Origin: Candidatus Coatesiibacteriota bacterium
GTDB taxonomy: Bacteria; RBG-13-66-14; B26-G2
Assembly: GCA_003647715.1 (NCBI GenBank)
Contig: QMNJ01000005.1
Coordinates: forward strand, 1 to 29,152
Length of the DNA: 29,152 nt
Direction: 5' to 3'
Position 1 is the stretch's first letter; each line of letters begins with the position of its first letter. The notes beneath the pieces were generated by a model. That model did not search any database, had not been told where the DNA came from, and saw nothing but the letters and a program-made list of their open reading frames with translations. Below, one piece after another: positions 15,157 through 23,509 of this stretch. Both the position numbers and the translations under genes were made by a program.

Positions 15157-16135
15157 GAGTATTCTAGGGATAGCATTGTATTTATTGTTGACTGCATTTG
15201 TTGAAATGGTTGAGATTGGTGTTGTCGTCTCAGATAAGGTTCATCTCAAGTATATGGCTTCTAGGGGTTCTTTGAAGGCGAAGTCGGTATTGTGGTTCGT
15301 GGAGAGACCCGAATGGCTGTTCACTATAACTCTCATCGGTTCAGATATTGGAATAATTATGGCATCTTCTCATTTTGAGCATATTATGAGCGGATTGGTT
15401 GCAGAGAGTATCGCCATCCCACTTGCTACAGCCATTATGACCCTGATTGTGATTATCTTTACACAGATTATACCTAAAGGCATTGGTCTGAGATATGCGA
15501 TGCCGGTGGCATTGAATACATCAGTTCTTATCAGGGTTACCTCATACCTTATGCTTCCACTGATATTTATACTGGAGAATGTCTCAAATCTAATTATTAA
15601 GATAATGGTGGGGGGTAAACCAAAGAAGATATATGTTAGGCGGGATGAGGTGAAGGTTCTATTGAATGCTCGTGCATTCAGCGTTCTTGATGACAGGGTT
15701 AGGTCAATTGTTAACAATATCTTTGACCTATCGGAGTTGAGGGTGGAGGATGTGATGAAGAGTTTTGGGAGTATAGAGACACTGAATGCTGGCATGAGTG
15801 TGGAGAATGCGAGGGCTCTTATGAGAGAGAGATTGGATGAGGTTATGCTGGCTTGCGACGATAAAGGAGAACCCATCGGCTTTATCAGGGCTAAGGATAT
15901 TCTGGTTGAGAGTGATATTAACAGAACTGTCGGGGAACTGGTCAGGATACAGAATGTATTATATAAAAGCGACACAGTTGAGAAGGCATTGAAAGTATTG
16001 AAAGAGTCCGCAGTGGAGAATGCATTTGTAATTGATGATAACAAAGAGGTAATAGGTTATATCAACACGAATGATGTATATGAACTTATATTTGGTGAGA
16101 TACCTGATGAAATTGAAAGTGCAGAAAACAACTGA
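15149..16135 (+). CDS. DUF21-CBS membrane protein without the CorC_HlyC domain
   Basis: A shorter paralogue (328 residues) of the upstream protein. The DUF21 membrane domain is recognisable from FVEMVEIGVVVSDKVHLKYMA and TQIIPKGIGLRYA. A CBS pair (about 195-310) follows, with ENAFVIDDNKEVIGYI, and the protein ends shortly after in an acidic tail. The C-terminal CorC_HlyC domain is missing. The start codon lies inside the end of the preceding gene (ATGATTGA overlap), typical of subunits made in fixed ratio. The membrane domain is more divergent than that of its partner. Paired DUF21-CBS genes are common in bacteria; the role in cation transport is inferred from family members. Confidence 0.85.
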   Translation: MIESILGIALYLLLTAFVEMVEIGVVVSDKVHLKYMASRGSLKAKSVLWFVERPEWLFTITLIGSDIGIIMASSHFEHIMSGLVAESIAIPLATAIMTLIVIIFTQIIPKGIGLRYAMPVALNTSVLIRVTSYLMLPLIFILENVSNLIIKIMVGGKPKKIYVRRDEVKVLLNARAFSVLDDRVRSIVNNIFDLSELRVEDVMKSFGSIETLNAGMSVENARALMRERLDEVMLACDDKGEPIGFIRAKDILVESDINRTVGELVRIQNVLYKSDTVEKALKVLKESAVENAFVIDDNKEVIGYINTNDVYELIFGEIPDEIESAENN

Positions 16136-16194
16136 ATTGATTAAAAAGGACCCGTTTTCTGATATTATTATATAGGCGATTACAGGAGGGGAGT

Positions 16195-17373
16195 ATGATA
16201 AGTTTAAGTGGAGATATGGAGACCGTTGACCTACCCGATGTTCTTTCTGTGATAAGTCAGAACGAGAAGTCGGGTGTATTCACCATAAGACGGGGGATGG
16301 AGGAGAAGAAACTCTATTTCAAGAAAGGTATGTTGGTGTTTGCTTCATCTACTGATGATAGCGAAAAGCTTGGTGAAGTTATGCTTCAATCGGGCTTGAT
16401 AGATGAGAAGACGCTGATTGAAGCCAGAAGGAGACAGGTTGATACAAATGAGAGAATAGGAAACATTTTAATGACATCGGGTATCATATCCCAGGATAAT
16501 CTTATACAGGCATTGAAAGCACAGATATCAAAAATACTTTCTAACCTCTTAAACTGGTGGGGCGGTTATTTCACCTTTGATGAGGGTGATTTTCCTATCC
16601 CTGATAAAGTGGTGGTCGGATTTGACTTAAAGGGTATCATTATGGAGGCAGCGACCAGTGCAGATGAGTGGATGAAAGTAAAGAAGAAGATACCATCAAC
16701 AGATGTAGTGCCCCGTATGAAACATGAGATGCCGGATGGGGTGGAATCGGTAGAAATAGACCGTATGAGGTGGCGTGTGTTTTCGCTGATTGATGGTAGG
16801 AGGACTATAAGAGAGATATGCTCGCTTGCTCCTTATGCTGATATGGTGACCTGCAGGTTTCTGGTGGAATTTGCGGAGAAGGGGGTGGTTGATATCCCAA
16901 GGATGAGGGATGAGGATGTATCATGGGAGAATCAGCTGGAGAGGTCTCAGATTGAGCCGGTGGTTGATTTCTACAATGAGGTGTTTCGTCTGATACACAG
17001 GAGGTCATTTGACATAGATAAGAAGAACGCCAGAACAATCATTGAAAAGGCATATCTGGAGACAGTTAACAGACACTCGCATATCTTCAATGACCTTGAC
17101 CTGAGGGATGATGGCTCTCTTGACAGGGATATTGTCGTGCATAATATCCTTGGTATTTCAAGAACAAGGCGGGTTGAGGTTGTCCAGGATGCGTTTAACG
17201 ATTTTATCATCACTACATTGAAGAAACTCCAGGATTTCTACGGCAAGAAAGAGGTAAATGTTATTCAGAAGGAGGTTCAGAACCTTATTGACTTTCTAAT
17301 GCACAGGGAGGGGAGCATATTATCCAAACTTGGGGTGAAAGAGGGTATAAATCTGTTGATTGAATCAATGTGA
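16195..17373 (+). CDS. DUF4388 (PATAN-like) signalling protein
   Basis: The N-terminus is a DUF4388 domain: LSGDMETVDLPDVLSVISQNEKSGVFTIRRG, then LYFKKGMLVFASS, with the later LGEVMLQSGLIDEKTL and IGNILMTSGIISQDNLIQAL repeats and WGGYFTFDEGD. These domains occur in bacterial regulatory proteins, often next to response regulators or two-component parts, and probably act in protein contacts. Residues 185-235 resemble a winged-helix segment (RVFSLIDGRRTIREICSLA), also found in such proteins. The rest (245-392) is helical and unrecognised. AGGAGGGG sits just before the ATG. A GAF-HD-GYP gene starts 42 bases downstream, so both are probably one unit in signal transduction. Cytoplasmic, with no membrane segment. 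Confidence 0.8.
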   Translation: MISLSGDMETVDLPDVLSVISQNEKSGVFTIRRGMEEKKLYFKKGMLVFASSTDDSEKLGEVMLQSGLIDEKTLIEARRRQVDTNERIGNILMTSGIISQDNLIQALKAQISKILSNLLNWWGGYFTFDEGDFPIPDKVVVGFDLKGIIMEAATSADEWMKVKKKIPSTDVVPRMKHEMPDGVESVEIDRMRWRVFSLIDGRRTIREICSLAPYADMVTCRFLVEFAEKGVVDIPRMRDEDVSWENQLERSQIEPVVDFYNEVFRLIHRRSFDIDKKNARTIIEKAYLETVNRHSHIFNDLDLRDDGSLDRDIVVHNILGISRTRRVEVVQDAFNDFIITTLKKLQDFYGKKEVNVIQKEVQNLIDFLMHREGSILSKLGVKEGINLLIESM

Positions 17374-17415
17374 TATTGATTAAAATATTATTTAGTTATC
17401 TGGTAAGGAGTATCA

Positions 17416-18516
17416 ATGAAGGAGATATCCGCTGACATTGAAAAGATAATTAGAAGTCAGAAGGTTCTGATTGAGCTCGGAAGACACCTGACACAAATAC
17501 AAGACATTAGTCAACTATTGAGAGAGATTGCCAGAAGAACATCAGACATAATGGAGGCAGAGAGGAGTTCTGTCTTTCTTTATGATAAAGAGAAGGATGA
17601 ATTATGGTCTGTAGTGGCAGAGGGTGAGAGGCAGATTCGCTTCCCCGCCGATTCAGGTATCGGCGGTTATGTGTTGAGAACAGGCGAGATAGTAAATGAG
17701 GATGATGTTTACAATAATCCACTGTTTAACCGGGAGATAGACAGAAAGACAGGTTATCGCACCAAGTCAATGCTCTGTGTTCCTCTATATGACCACAACC
17801 ACGATGTAATCGGCGTTTATCAGGTTTTGAATAAGAAGGGTGGCGTGTTTGAAAGTGAAGATGTAAGGTTGCTTATGGCAGTAGCAGGTCAAGTATCAGT
17901 AATACTACAGAATGTCATCCTTATGGAGAATAGAAAGAGAATGTTTGAGAGCTTGATAGACGCACTCGCCGAGTCAATAGATATGAGAGACAAATTGACC
18001 TCTGGTCACTCCAGGAGGGTTATGCACTACTCGGTGAAGATAGCAAAAAAACTGGGGCTCTCCACGAATGAAATCAGGATTATTAAGTATGCTTCATACC
18101 TGCATGATTATGGGAAGATTGTTTTGAAAGATTCACTGCTTCTGAAGCCGGGACCTCTCTCTGATGATGAGTATGTTCAGATAAAAAAACATGTGGATTT
18201 TACCCGGAAGATTCTGGAGAGGATTGAGTTTGAAGAGGATTTGGTTGATGTTCCAAGAATTGCCTGTCTGCATCATGAGCGTCTTGATGGCAGTGGTTAC
18301 CCTATGGGTTTGAGGGGCGATGATATACCACTTGGAGCTAGGATTATTGCTGTCGGAGATGTGTTTGATGCTCTTACCAACAAGCGCCATTACAGAAGAC
18401 GCTGGTCGGTTAAGAGAGCATTTGGTTATCTGAAGAAAGAGGCAGGGAAGAAATTTGACAGTGATGTAGTAGAGGCGCTAGGTGAGGTTCTCAAGGAGGA
18501 TGGTGTGTTAGAATAG
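17416..18516 (+). CDS. GAF domain HD-GYP phosphodiesterase (probable c-di-GMP hydrolase)
   Basis: A GAF sensor domain (about 15-168; ERSSVFLYDKEKDELWSVVAEG and SMLCVPLYDHNHDVIGVYQVLNKK) is followed by an HD-GYP domain (about 175-350). The catalytic set looks complete: HD at 230-231 in YLHDYGKI, a second H in KKHVDFTRKIL, HHERLDGSGYP at 286-296, and GARIIAVGDVFDALTNKRHYR. The Ile usually found after HD is Tyr here (HDYGK). The family breaks c-di-GMP down to pGpG or GMP. It has no membrane segment, so the GAF domain should read a cytoplasmic ligand or redox cue. AAGGAG lies 6 bases before the ATG. The upstream DUF4388 gene is likely co-transcribed. Confidence 0.93.
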   Translation: MKEISADIEKIIRSQKVLIELGRHLTQIQDISQLLREIARRTSDIMEAERSSVFLYDKEKDELWSVVAEGERQIRFPADSGIGGYVLRTGEIVNEDDVYNNPLFNREIDRKTGYRTKSMLCVPLYDHNHDVIGVYQVLNKKGGVFESEDVRLLMAVAGQVSVILQNVILMENRKRMFESLIDALAESIDMRDKLTSGHSRRVMHYSVKIAKKLGLSTNEIRIIKYASYLHDYGKIVLKDSLLLKPGPLSDDEYVQIKKHVDFTRKILERIEFEEDLVDVPRIACLHHERLDGSGYPMGLRGDDIPLGARIIAVGDVFDALTNKRHYRRRWSVKRAFGYLKKEAGKKFDSDVVEALGEVLKEDGVLE

Positions 18517-18539
18517 TGTATTGGGTTAAGTATCTTCAC

Positions 18540-18568
18540 TTGAAAAACAATTAGTTTTATAATAATCT
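18540..18568 (+). promoter_or_regulatory. Probable promoter of the EF-G-like gene
   Basis: TTGAAA (18540-18545), a 17-base spacer and TAATCT (18563-18568) precede the GTG start by 38 bases. The leader contains AGGAGG (18594-18599). Confidence 0.45.
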
Positions 18569-18606
18569 TTAACTCGTAATAAATAAAACATCAGGAGGTA
18601 TATATA

Positions 18607-20679
18607 GTGGGAGTTTGTGAGTCCATAAGGAATATTGCATTTGCAGGTCATAGTTCGTCGGGAAAGACAACTATAATTGAGGGTCTTTTATACCTGTCGG
18701 GTAATAAGAAGCGTCTCGGGAGGGTCACAGAGGGTAGCACCACAACCGATTACCAGCAGGACGAGATTGATAGGGGTATATCCATATCCACATCTCTTGT
18801 ATCGTTTGAAAAGGGTGGTTTCACAATCAATGTGATAGATAATCCCGGTTATCTTGATTTCATAGGTGAACTCATCGCCTCGGTTAGTGCAGCGGATGTA
18901 TTGATTATTGTAGTGGATGCGGAGAGTGGTGTTGAGGTTGGAACTGAGAGGGCATATCATTTTGCCAAGGAGGCGCGTGTTCCCATAGTTGTTTTTATCA
19001 ATGGCTTAGACAGAGAGAGGGCATCTTTTGATGATACCATTGGTTCTCTTAAATCGTCATTTGATGAGAGATTTGTCCCGGTAAATATTCCAATTGGTGA
19101 GGGTGGTAATTTTAAGGGTGTGATTGACCTAATTTCCCTGAAAGCGTCGCAGATTGACGGTGAGAAGCCCACAATCTCCGAAGTTCCTGCGGATATGAAA
19201 GATAGCACCGCTCAAGCGAGAGAGACATTGATGGAGGCGGTCTGTGAGGTAGAAGACCAGCTCACCGAGAAATACCTTGAGGAGGGGAAGATAAGCGATG
19301 ATGAGCTGAGATATGCAGTTAAGAAGTCAATTGTGGAGTCAATGGTAATACCTGTCTTCTGTGGGTCTGGGTGGCTCCTTTCAGGTGTTGACCTCTTCCT
19401 TGACGCCATCACAAATTATCTACCTTCTCCAGAGGATAGGGGTGAGATAAATGCTATTGATAAGGAGGGTAAAGAGGTAGTAAGGAAGCCATCATTAGAT
19501 GAACCACTACTTGCCTATGTGTTCAAGACGGTGATTGACCCATATGCGGGAAAACTATCCTATGTCAGGGTATTTAGCGGTAGATTAGCCACTGATATGA
19601 ATATTATGGATTTTCAGAAGGGTGCAAGCGCAAAAGTTGGTTCAATTCTAAGATTATTTGGTAAGGAGCAGAGTTCAGTTAGTGAGATAAGAGCGGGCGA
19701 TGTAGGGGCTCTCGCCAAGTTTGATATAGCTCAGACCGGTGATTCGCTGACTGACGCATCTAAACCCGCAAAGATTGTCATCCCACAGTTTCCTGAGCCG
19801 GTGATGTTTTATGCGGTAAAGCCCAAGACAAAGTCAGATGAGGATAAATTGTCTACTGCAGTTGGTCGCCTCAAGGAGGAAGATTTGACATTCAAATTTG
19901 AACGCAATCAGGATACGGGTGAGAACATCATAAGTGGAATGGGTGAATTGCATTTGAATATAATCATAGAGAGGATGAAGTCAAGATATGGTGTGGATGT
20001 GGAGACCCATATACCCAGAGTGTCGTATAAGGAGACCATAAAGAGGGGAGCCAAGGCGCAGGGAAGATACAAGAAGCAGACCGGAGGGAGAGGTCAATAT
20101 GGCGATGTATGGCTGGAGATACAACCACTGGAAAGGGGTGAGGGATTTGTGTTTGAAAATAAGATTGTTGGTGGGGTTGTTCCCTCCAGATTCATTCCGG
20201 CGGTTGAGAAGGGGATTCGTGGGGCGTTAGAGAAGGGCGTGATTGCCGGCTATCCTGTGGTAGATATCAAAGCAATTCTGTATGATGGTTCATATCACTC
20301 GGTTGATTCCTCCGACCTTGCGTTCCAGATTGCTGCATCCATGGGTTTCAAAAAGGCGTTTGAAGAGGCGATGCCGACAATATTGGAGCCGATAATGGAT
20401 GTGGAGATAATAGTCCCTGATGAATTCATGGGCGATATCACCGGCGATATCTCAGGCAGGAGGGGGAGAGTGCTGGGTATGGAACCATACGGTAAACTAC
20501 AGAAGATTAAGGCACTTGTTCCACAATCCGAGATGTTCAGATACTCAATAGAACTTCGCTCTATGACTCAGGGCAGGGGGACATTCACTATGAAGTTGTC
20601 TTACTATGAGGAGGCACCTCCCGATATTCAAAAGCGTCTTATAGAAGAGTTCCAGAAGGAGAAGGAAGAGGGCAGATAA
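18607..20679 (+). CDS. EF-G-like translational GTPase, FusA2 type
   Basis: A 690-residue GTPase with the five-domain EF-G layout. G1 is AGHSSSGKTT (13-22), G2 is RGISISTS, G3 is DNPGYLDF (78-85), and G4 is INGLDRERASF in place of NKxD. Canonical EF-G has DTPGHVDF with a catalytic His; here Tyr82 replaces it and G4 is altered, which marks the EF-G-2 paralogue group found in many bacteria beside a standard EF-G. Domain II (DPYAGKLSYVRVFSG), domain III, domain IV (around HIPRVSYKETIKRGAKAQGRYKKQTGGRGQYGDVWLE) and domain V (EPYGKLQKIKALVPQSEMF) are all present. The start is a GTG with AGGAGG 7 bases before it. The precise role is unknown; a special translocation or ribosome-recycling function is possible. 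It is probably not the only EF-G in this genome. Confidence 0.9.
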   Translation: MGVCESIRNIAFAGHSSSGKTTIIEGLLYLSGNKKRLGRVTEGSTTTDYQQDEIDRGISISTSLVSFEKGGFTINVIDNPGYLDFIGELIASVSAADVLIIVVDAESGVEVGTERAYHFAKEARVPIVVFINGLDRERASFDDTIGSLKSSFDERFVPVNIPIGEGGNFKGVIDLISLKASQIDGEKPTISEVPADMKDSTAQARETLMEAVCEVEDQLTEKYLEEGKISDDELRYAVKKSIVESMVIPVFCGSGWLLSGVDLFLDAITNYLPSPEDRGEINAIDKEGKEVVRKPSLDEPLLAYVFKTVIDPYAGKLSYVRVFSGRLATDMNIMDFQKGASAKVGSILRLFGKEQSSVSEIRAGDVGALAKFDIAQTGDSLTDASKPAKIVIPQFPEPVMFYAVKPKTKSDEDKLSTAVGRLKEEDLTFKFERNQDTGENIISGMGELHLNIIIERMKSRYGVDVETHIPRVSYKETIKRGAKAQGRYKKQTGGRGQYGDVWLEIQPLERGEGFVFENKIVGGVVPSRFIPAVEKGIRGALEKGVIAGYPVVDIKAILYDGSYHSVDSSDLAFQIAASMGFKKAFEEAMPTILEPIMDVEIIVPDEFMGDITGDISGRRGRVLGMEPYGKLQKIKALVPQSEMFRYSIELRSMTQGRGTFTMKLSYYEEAPPDIQKRLIEEFQKEKEEGR

Positions 20680-20698
20680 ATAAGTCCAATCATATAGA

Positions 20699-20727
20699 TT
20701 GACACTAATGAGTGTAATTGTTAGTAT
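20699..20727 (+). promoter_or_regulatory. Promoter of the OmpA-family gene
   Basis: Perfect TTGACA (20699-20704), a 17-base spacer, then TAGTAT (20722-20727). The predicted start is near 20734, followed by AGGAGG (20740-20745) and the ATG at 20753. Confidence 0.6.
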
Positions 20728-20752
20728 TAAAACCATTGTAGGAGGTATGAGG

Positions 20753-22510
20753 ATGTTGAGAAAATATTTTTATTGCTTTGTGGTTATTCCACTTTTTATC
20801 GGGATTTTAATGCCGAATATTGCAGGAGCGACCGGTCAAACACTATACGGTCTTGCTGGTCTTCCGCTAAACTACTATGCAAATGTATTGGGACCCAGTG
20901 CCTCTTCTACATTCTTCGGTATGTACTTCTGGGAGGCGCCATATAAGTGTGCTCACAGCGCCTATCCACATATGTATTTCAGTGCTCCCGGAGGAATATC
21001 AGTATCGTTTCTCAAACATGTTGAGGTTGCATTCTGCGCATCGCTTGCTTTGAAGAGGGTAAACAAGTTTGAGGTAGGTGAACCGATGCTTGATTATCTT
21101 GCCCTTTCAGAGATGGGTCTTGGCGATATGAGATTTTCAGCCAAAGGTATGATTATTGAGCAGGAGAGGGCAAAGGTTGACCTTGGTGTTATCTTCTTCC
21201 TTGACTTGCCTATGGGTAGGAGCGATAGAACCAGATTGAATACAAGAGTAGAAGATGACCCTCTTGATAGAAGAGCCCTAACCCTACTTACTCAGAGTAG
21301 AGATAGGATGTTCAGTGATGGAAGAGTGAATTACAACTGGGGTGTTATTGAGGCGATATCAAGGAGCTTCTATCCCAGAGATGAATACAATCTCATTAAT
21401 ATCACAGGCAATATTGGTTATGTTGTTCAGACCGGCTATATTAACTATGCAGATGACATCTCTCTTTACAGAATTGACCCCGATAACCCGCTTGACTTCA
21501 GTGACCTGCACGGAAGGGTTAAAAAATCTAAGAGACCGGAGTATTTCATCCTCGGCGGTGGATTTGAGGTGAGACCTATAAAGGTCTTAACTGGCTTCTT
21601 TGAAACCCAGTTGAAGGTATTCTCATCGGTTGATTCGGATGAGGTGCTTCACCCTGATGGTAAGGCAGCAAGGCATTTTGAAGTGCTAACTGGTATAAGG
21701 ATAAATCACTATGACCTATATCATTTAACCCTGGGTTTCGGAAAGACATTTGGCAAGTGGTCTGTTAACTATGCGTCGGGCGACCTGGCGAAGGAGAACT
21801 ATAACCTTTATGTTACTGTGGGAACCGACCTTCCCACAGCGCCGGTTGATACAGATGGTGATGGTATTCCTGACCCCAGAGACCAGTGCCCGAAAGACCC
21901 TGAGGACTTTGATGGATTCCAGGACCATGATGGCTGTCCCGACCCTGATAACGACGGAGATGGTGTGCCAGACATAATTGATGGCGCCCCGAACGACCCC
22001 GAGGACATTGACGGCTGGGAAGACGATGATGGTATCCCCGACCCTGACAACGATGGCGATGGAATACCAGATATAAAAGACCAGTGCCCGAACGAGCCAG
22101 AGACCTTCAATGACTATATGGACGAGGACGGTTGCCCTGATGAGAAGCCACCAGAGAAACCAGAGGTCAGGAGGATGGTTCTCAAGGGATTGAAATTCAA
22201 GCCAAACTCTGCAGAACTCCTGCCAGGTTCTTATGCTTCTCTTGAGGAGGCAGGTAGAATCCTTAAGGAGTTCCCGGACATCACAGTGACCATAGAGGGT
22301 CATGCGGCATCAACCGGAAGACCCGACTTTGAGCTGTCTCTATCACAGGAGAGAGCAAATAGCGTGAAGAACTACCTGGTATCATCTTATGGTATAGACC
22401 CGTCTAGGATAAGAACCGTTGGTTATGGTTCAACCAAGCCAATTGCTGACAATTCAACTTCATACGGAAGGTCTCAGAACAGGCGCATTGAGTTCGTGGT
22501 CAACGAGTAA
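20753..22510 (+). CDS. OmpA-family outer membrane protein with thrombospondin type 3 repeats
   Basis: A 585-residue outer-membrane protein that anchors the outer membrane to peptidoglycan. It has a signal peptide (cut likely after IAGA at about 24), then about 340 residues of probable beta-barrel rich in Tyr, Gly and alternating hydrophobic residues. Acidic thrombospondin type 3 repeats (about 366-463; DTDGDGIPD, DNDGDGVPD and DNDGDGIPD motifs) should bind calcium. The C-terminal OmpA domain (about 478-585) has ELSLSQERANSVKNYL and NRRIEFVV at the peptidoglycan-binding positions. ATG at 20753 gives the best spacing to AGGAGG; an earlier TTG at 20699 is the -35 box. It has its own promoter and a strong terminator, as expected of an abundant structural protein. 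Confidence 0.92.
   Translation: MLRKYFYCFVVIPLFIGILMPNIAGATGQTLYGLAGLPLNYYANVLGPSASSTFFGMYFWEAPYKCAHSAYPHMYFSAPGGISVSFLKHVEVAFCASLALKRVNKFEVGEPMLDYLALSEMGLGDMRFSAKGMIIEQERAKVDLGVIFFLDLPMGRSDRTRLNTRVEDDPLDRRALTLLTQSRDRMFSDGRVNYNWGVIEAISRSFYPRDEYNLINITGNIGYVVQTGYINYADDISLYRIDPDNPLDFSDLHGRVKKSKRPEYFILGGGFEVRPIKVLTGFFETQLKVFSSVDSDEVLHPDGKAARHFEVLTGIRINHYDLYHLTLGFGKTFGKWSVNYASGDLAKENYNLYVTVGTDLPTAPVDTDGDGIPDPRDQCPKDPEDFDGFQDHDGCPDPDNDGDGVPDIIDGAPNDPEDIDGWEDDDGIPDPDNDGDGIPDIKDQCPNEPETFNDYMDEDGCPDEKPPEKPEVRRMVLKGLKFKPNSAELLPGSYASLEEAGRILKEFPDITVTIEGHAASTGRPDFELSLSQERANSVKNYLVSSYGIDPSRIRTVGYGSTKPIADNSTSYGRSQNRRIEFVVNE
21848..22140 (+). repeat. Thrombospondin type 3 repeat block, visible in DNA and protein
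   Basis: Three related acidic units repeat (DGDGIPD/DGDGVPD, DQCPKDPEDFDG, DGAPNDPEDIDG, DQCPNEPETFND), with matching DNA segments such as GACAACGATGGCGATGG and AACGACGGAGATGG. These are calcium-binding linker repeats between barrel and OmpA domain. The unit number may vary between strains. Confidence 0.85.
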
Positions 22511-22534
22511 TATCGCTTGAACTATGACAATATT

Positions 22535-22565
22535 GGGGGAGGTGGAATAAACCTCCCCCTTTTTT
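22535..22565 (+). terminator. Rho-independent terminator of the OmpA-family gene
   Basis: Arms GGGGGAGGT (22535-22543) and ACCTCCCCC (22551-22559) form a perfect 9-base-pair GC-rich stem around a 7-base loop, followed by six T residues. It starts 24 bases after the stop codon. Confidence 0.93.
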
Positions 22566-22584
22566 CTTATTTAATTATCTAAGC

Positions 22585-22590
22585 TATAAT
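22585..22590 (+). promoter_or_regulatory. -10 box for the SDR-like/gltX unit
   Basis: A perfect TATAAT lies 18 bases before the ATG at 22609, just after the terminator. The -35 region overlaps the terminator T-run and is not well matched. The predicted leader is about 12 bases, with only a weak GAAG before the ATG. Confidence 0.4.
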
Positions 22591-22608
22591 ATTATTCTAT
22601 CTGAAGCG

Positions 22609-23493
22609 ATGGGTAATCTATTGCTAATAGTTGATAAGCACTCGGTTCTTAGTAGAGGTATAAGAACAAAACTGAGAGACATCGGTTATGATGCCTCTAT
22701 GGTCAATATAGATGAGGCGACAATCTATACTGTAGAAGGCGAGGATGACTTGAGCGAGAGTTCAATCTTTGAGTTGGTGGATTCGTATGATTTTGAAAGA
22801 GCCATATTGATACCTTCTATACTCTCCAGCGAAGTTGAAGCATCTGGATTGAACATTGATGCAGTTGGGAGGGTGGTTTATACTATTAGGAAGGCAGGTG
22901 TAAAAAGATTATATCTGTTAAGTTCTATCTGGGCGGTTCCCGATGCAAAAAGGGGGAGGCACAGAGACCTGTGGTTGATGGAGGAGGCGATAAGACACAG
23001 GTGTATGGAGGTGGGTATTATAAGGGTGCCACTGGTGTATGGGTTGGAAGGCGATATGGTCTCTTGTTTACTAAATGAGAGTGTGTCAAGGGTCGTGATG
23101 ATTGTTCCTGTGTCGCGGGAAGCGCCGATGTTATTTATTGGTGACCTTGTGAATATTATATGCAGTTGGATGAGTTTGAAGTCGTCGGTTAACAGGGCGA
23201 TATACCTTCTTCCGCTCAAGAAGACCACCTTTAAGGACATAGCAAGGAATGCCCGGATATCTGCGGAGAGGAGGGGGATGCTAATCGCCTCTGGCGGTCT
23301 GCTCTATAAGTTATTATCTGGTATTTTCAGAATAAGGTATAGGAAGGGATTCTTGAGGGTGAGAGATGATTTCTTCAGGTTCGTTAATGTGGCTAATGAT
23401 GGTTTTGGTGATGATTTTTCATATAATTTTACTGATGTTGTTGAGTGGATTGATATGACAGCCGAAAAGAAAAGGGTAAAGAGTTCAGATTGA
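22609..23493 (+). CDS. Degenerate SDR/NAD-dependent epimerase-like protein
   Basis: A 294-residue protein with the outline of an extended short-chain dehydrogenase or NDP-sugar epimerase. VKRLYLLSSIWAVPDA resembles the family's VKRxVYxSS strand, and GIIRVPLVYG resembles the VILRPxxVYG segment near the substrate site; APMLFIGDLVNII matches the xFVHVxDVAxA segment. The usual GxxGxxG at the N-terminus is absent (the start reads LLIVDKHSVLSRGIRTKLRDIGY), and the catalytic YxxxK is not obvious. NAD binding and catalysis are therefore doubtful; the protein may be a binding or regulatory relative. gltX follows after 16 bases, but the pairing may be incidental. Confidence is moderate for the fold and low for the function. 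Confidence 0.55.
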   Translation: MGNLLLIVDKHSVLSRGIRTKLRDIGYDASMVNIDEATIYTVEGEDDLSESSIFELVDSYDFERAILIPSILSSEVEASGLNIDAVGRVVYTIRKAGVKRLYLLSSIWAVPDAKRGRHRDLWLMEEAIRHRCMEVGIIRVPLVYGLEGDMVSCLLNESVSRVVMIVPVSREAPMLFIGDLVNIICSWMSLKSSVNRAIYLLPLKKTTFKDIARNARISAERRGMLIASGGLLYKLLSGIFRIRYRKGFLRVRDDFFRFVNVANDGFGDDFSYNFTDVVEWIDMTAEKKRVKSSD

Positions 23494-23509
23494 ACAAACA
23501 TTTAAAAAT

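Noticed and set aside
15370..16044. 224-codon minus-strand frame over the second DUF21 gene
   Set aside because: The plus-strand frame has clear DUF21 and CBS motifs; the minus product is Ser/Leu/Thr-rich without any family feature.
20699..20752. TTG start upstream of the OmpA-family protein
   Set aside because: The TTG belongs to a perfect TTGACA box; the extra residues would spoil the signal peptide, and AGGAGG fits the ATG at 20753.
21725..22303. Long open frame on the minus strand across the thrombospondin repeats
   Set aside because: It is a by-product of the biased repeat codons of the OmpA-family gene; no start signal and low-complexity product.
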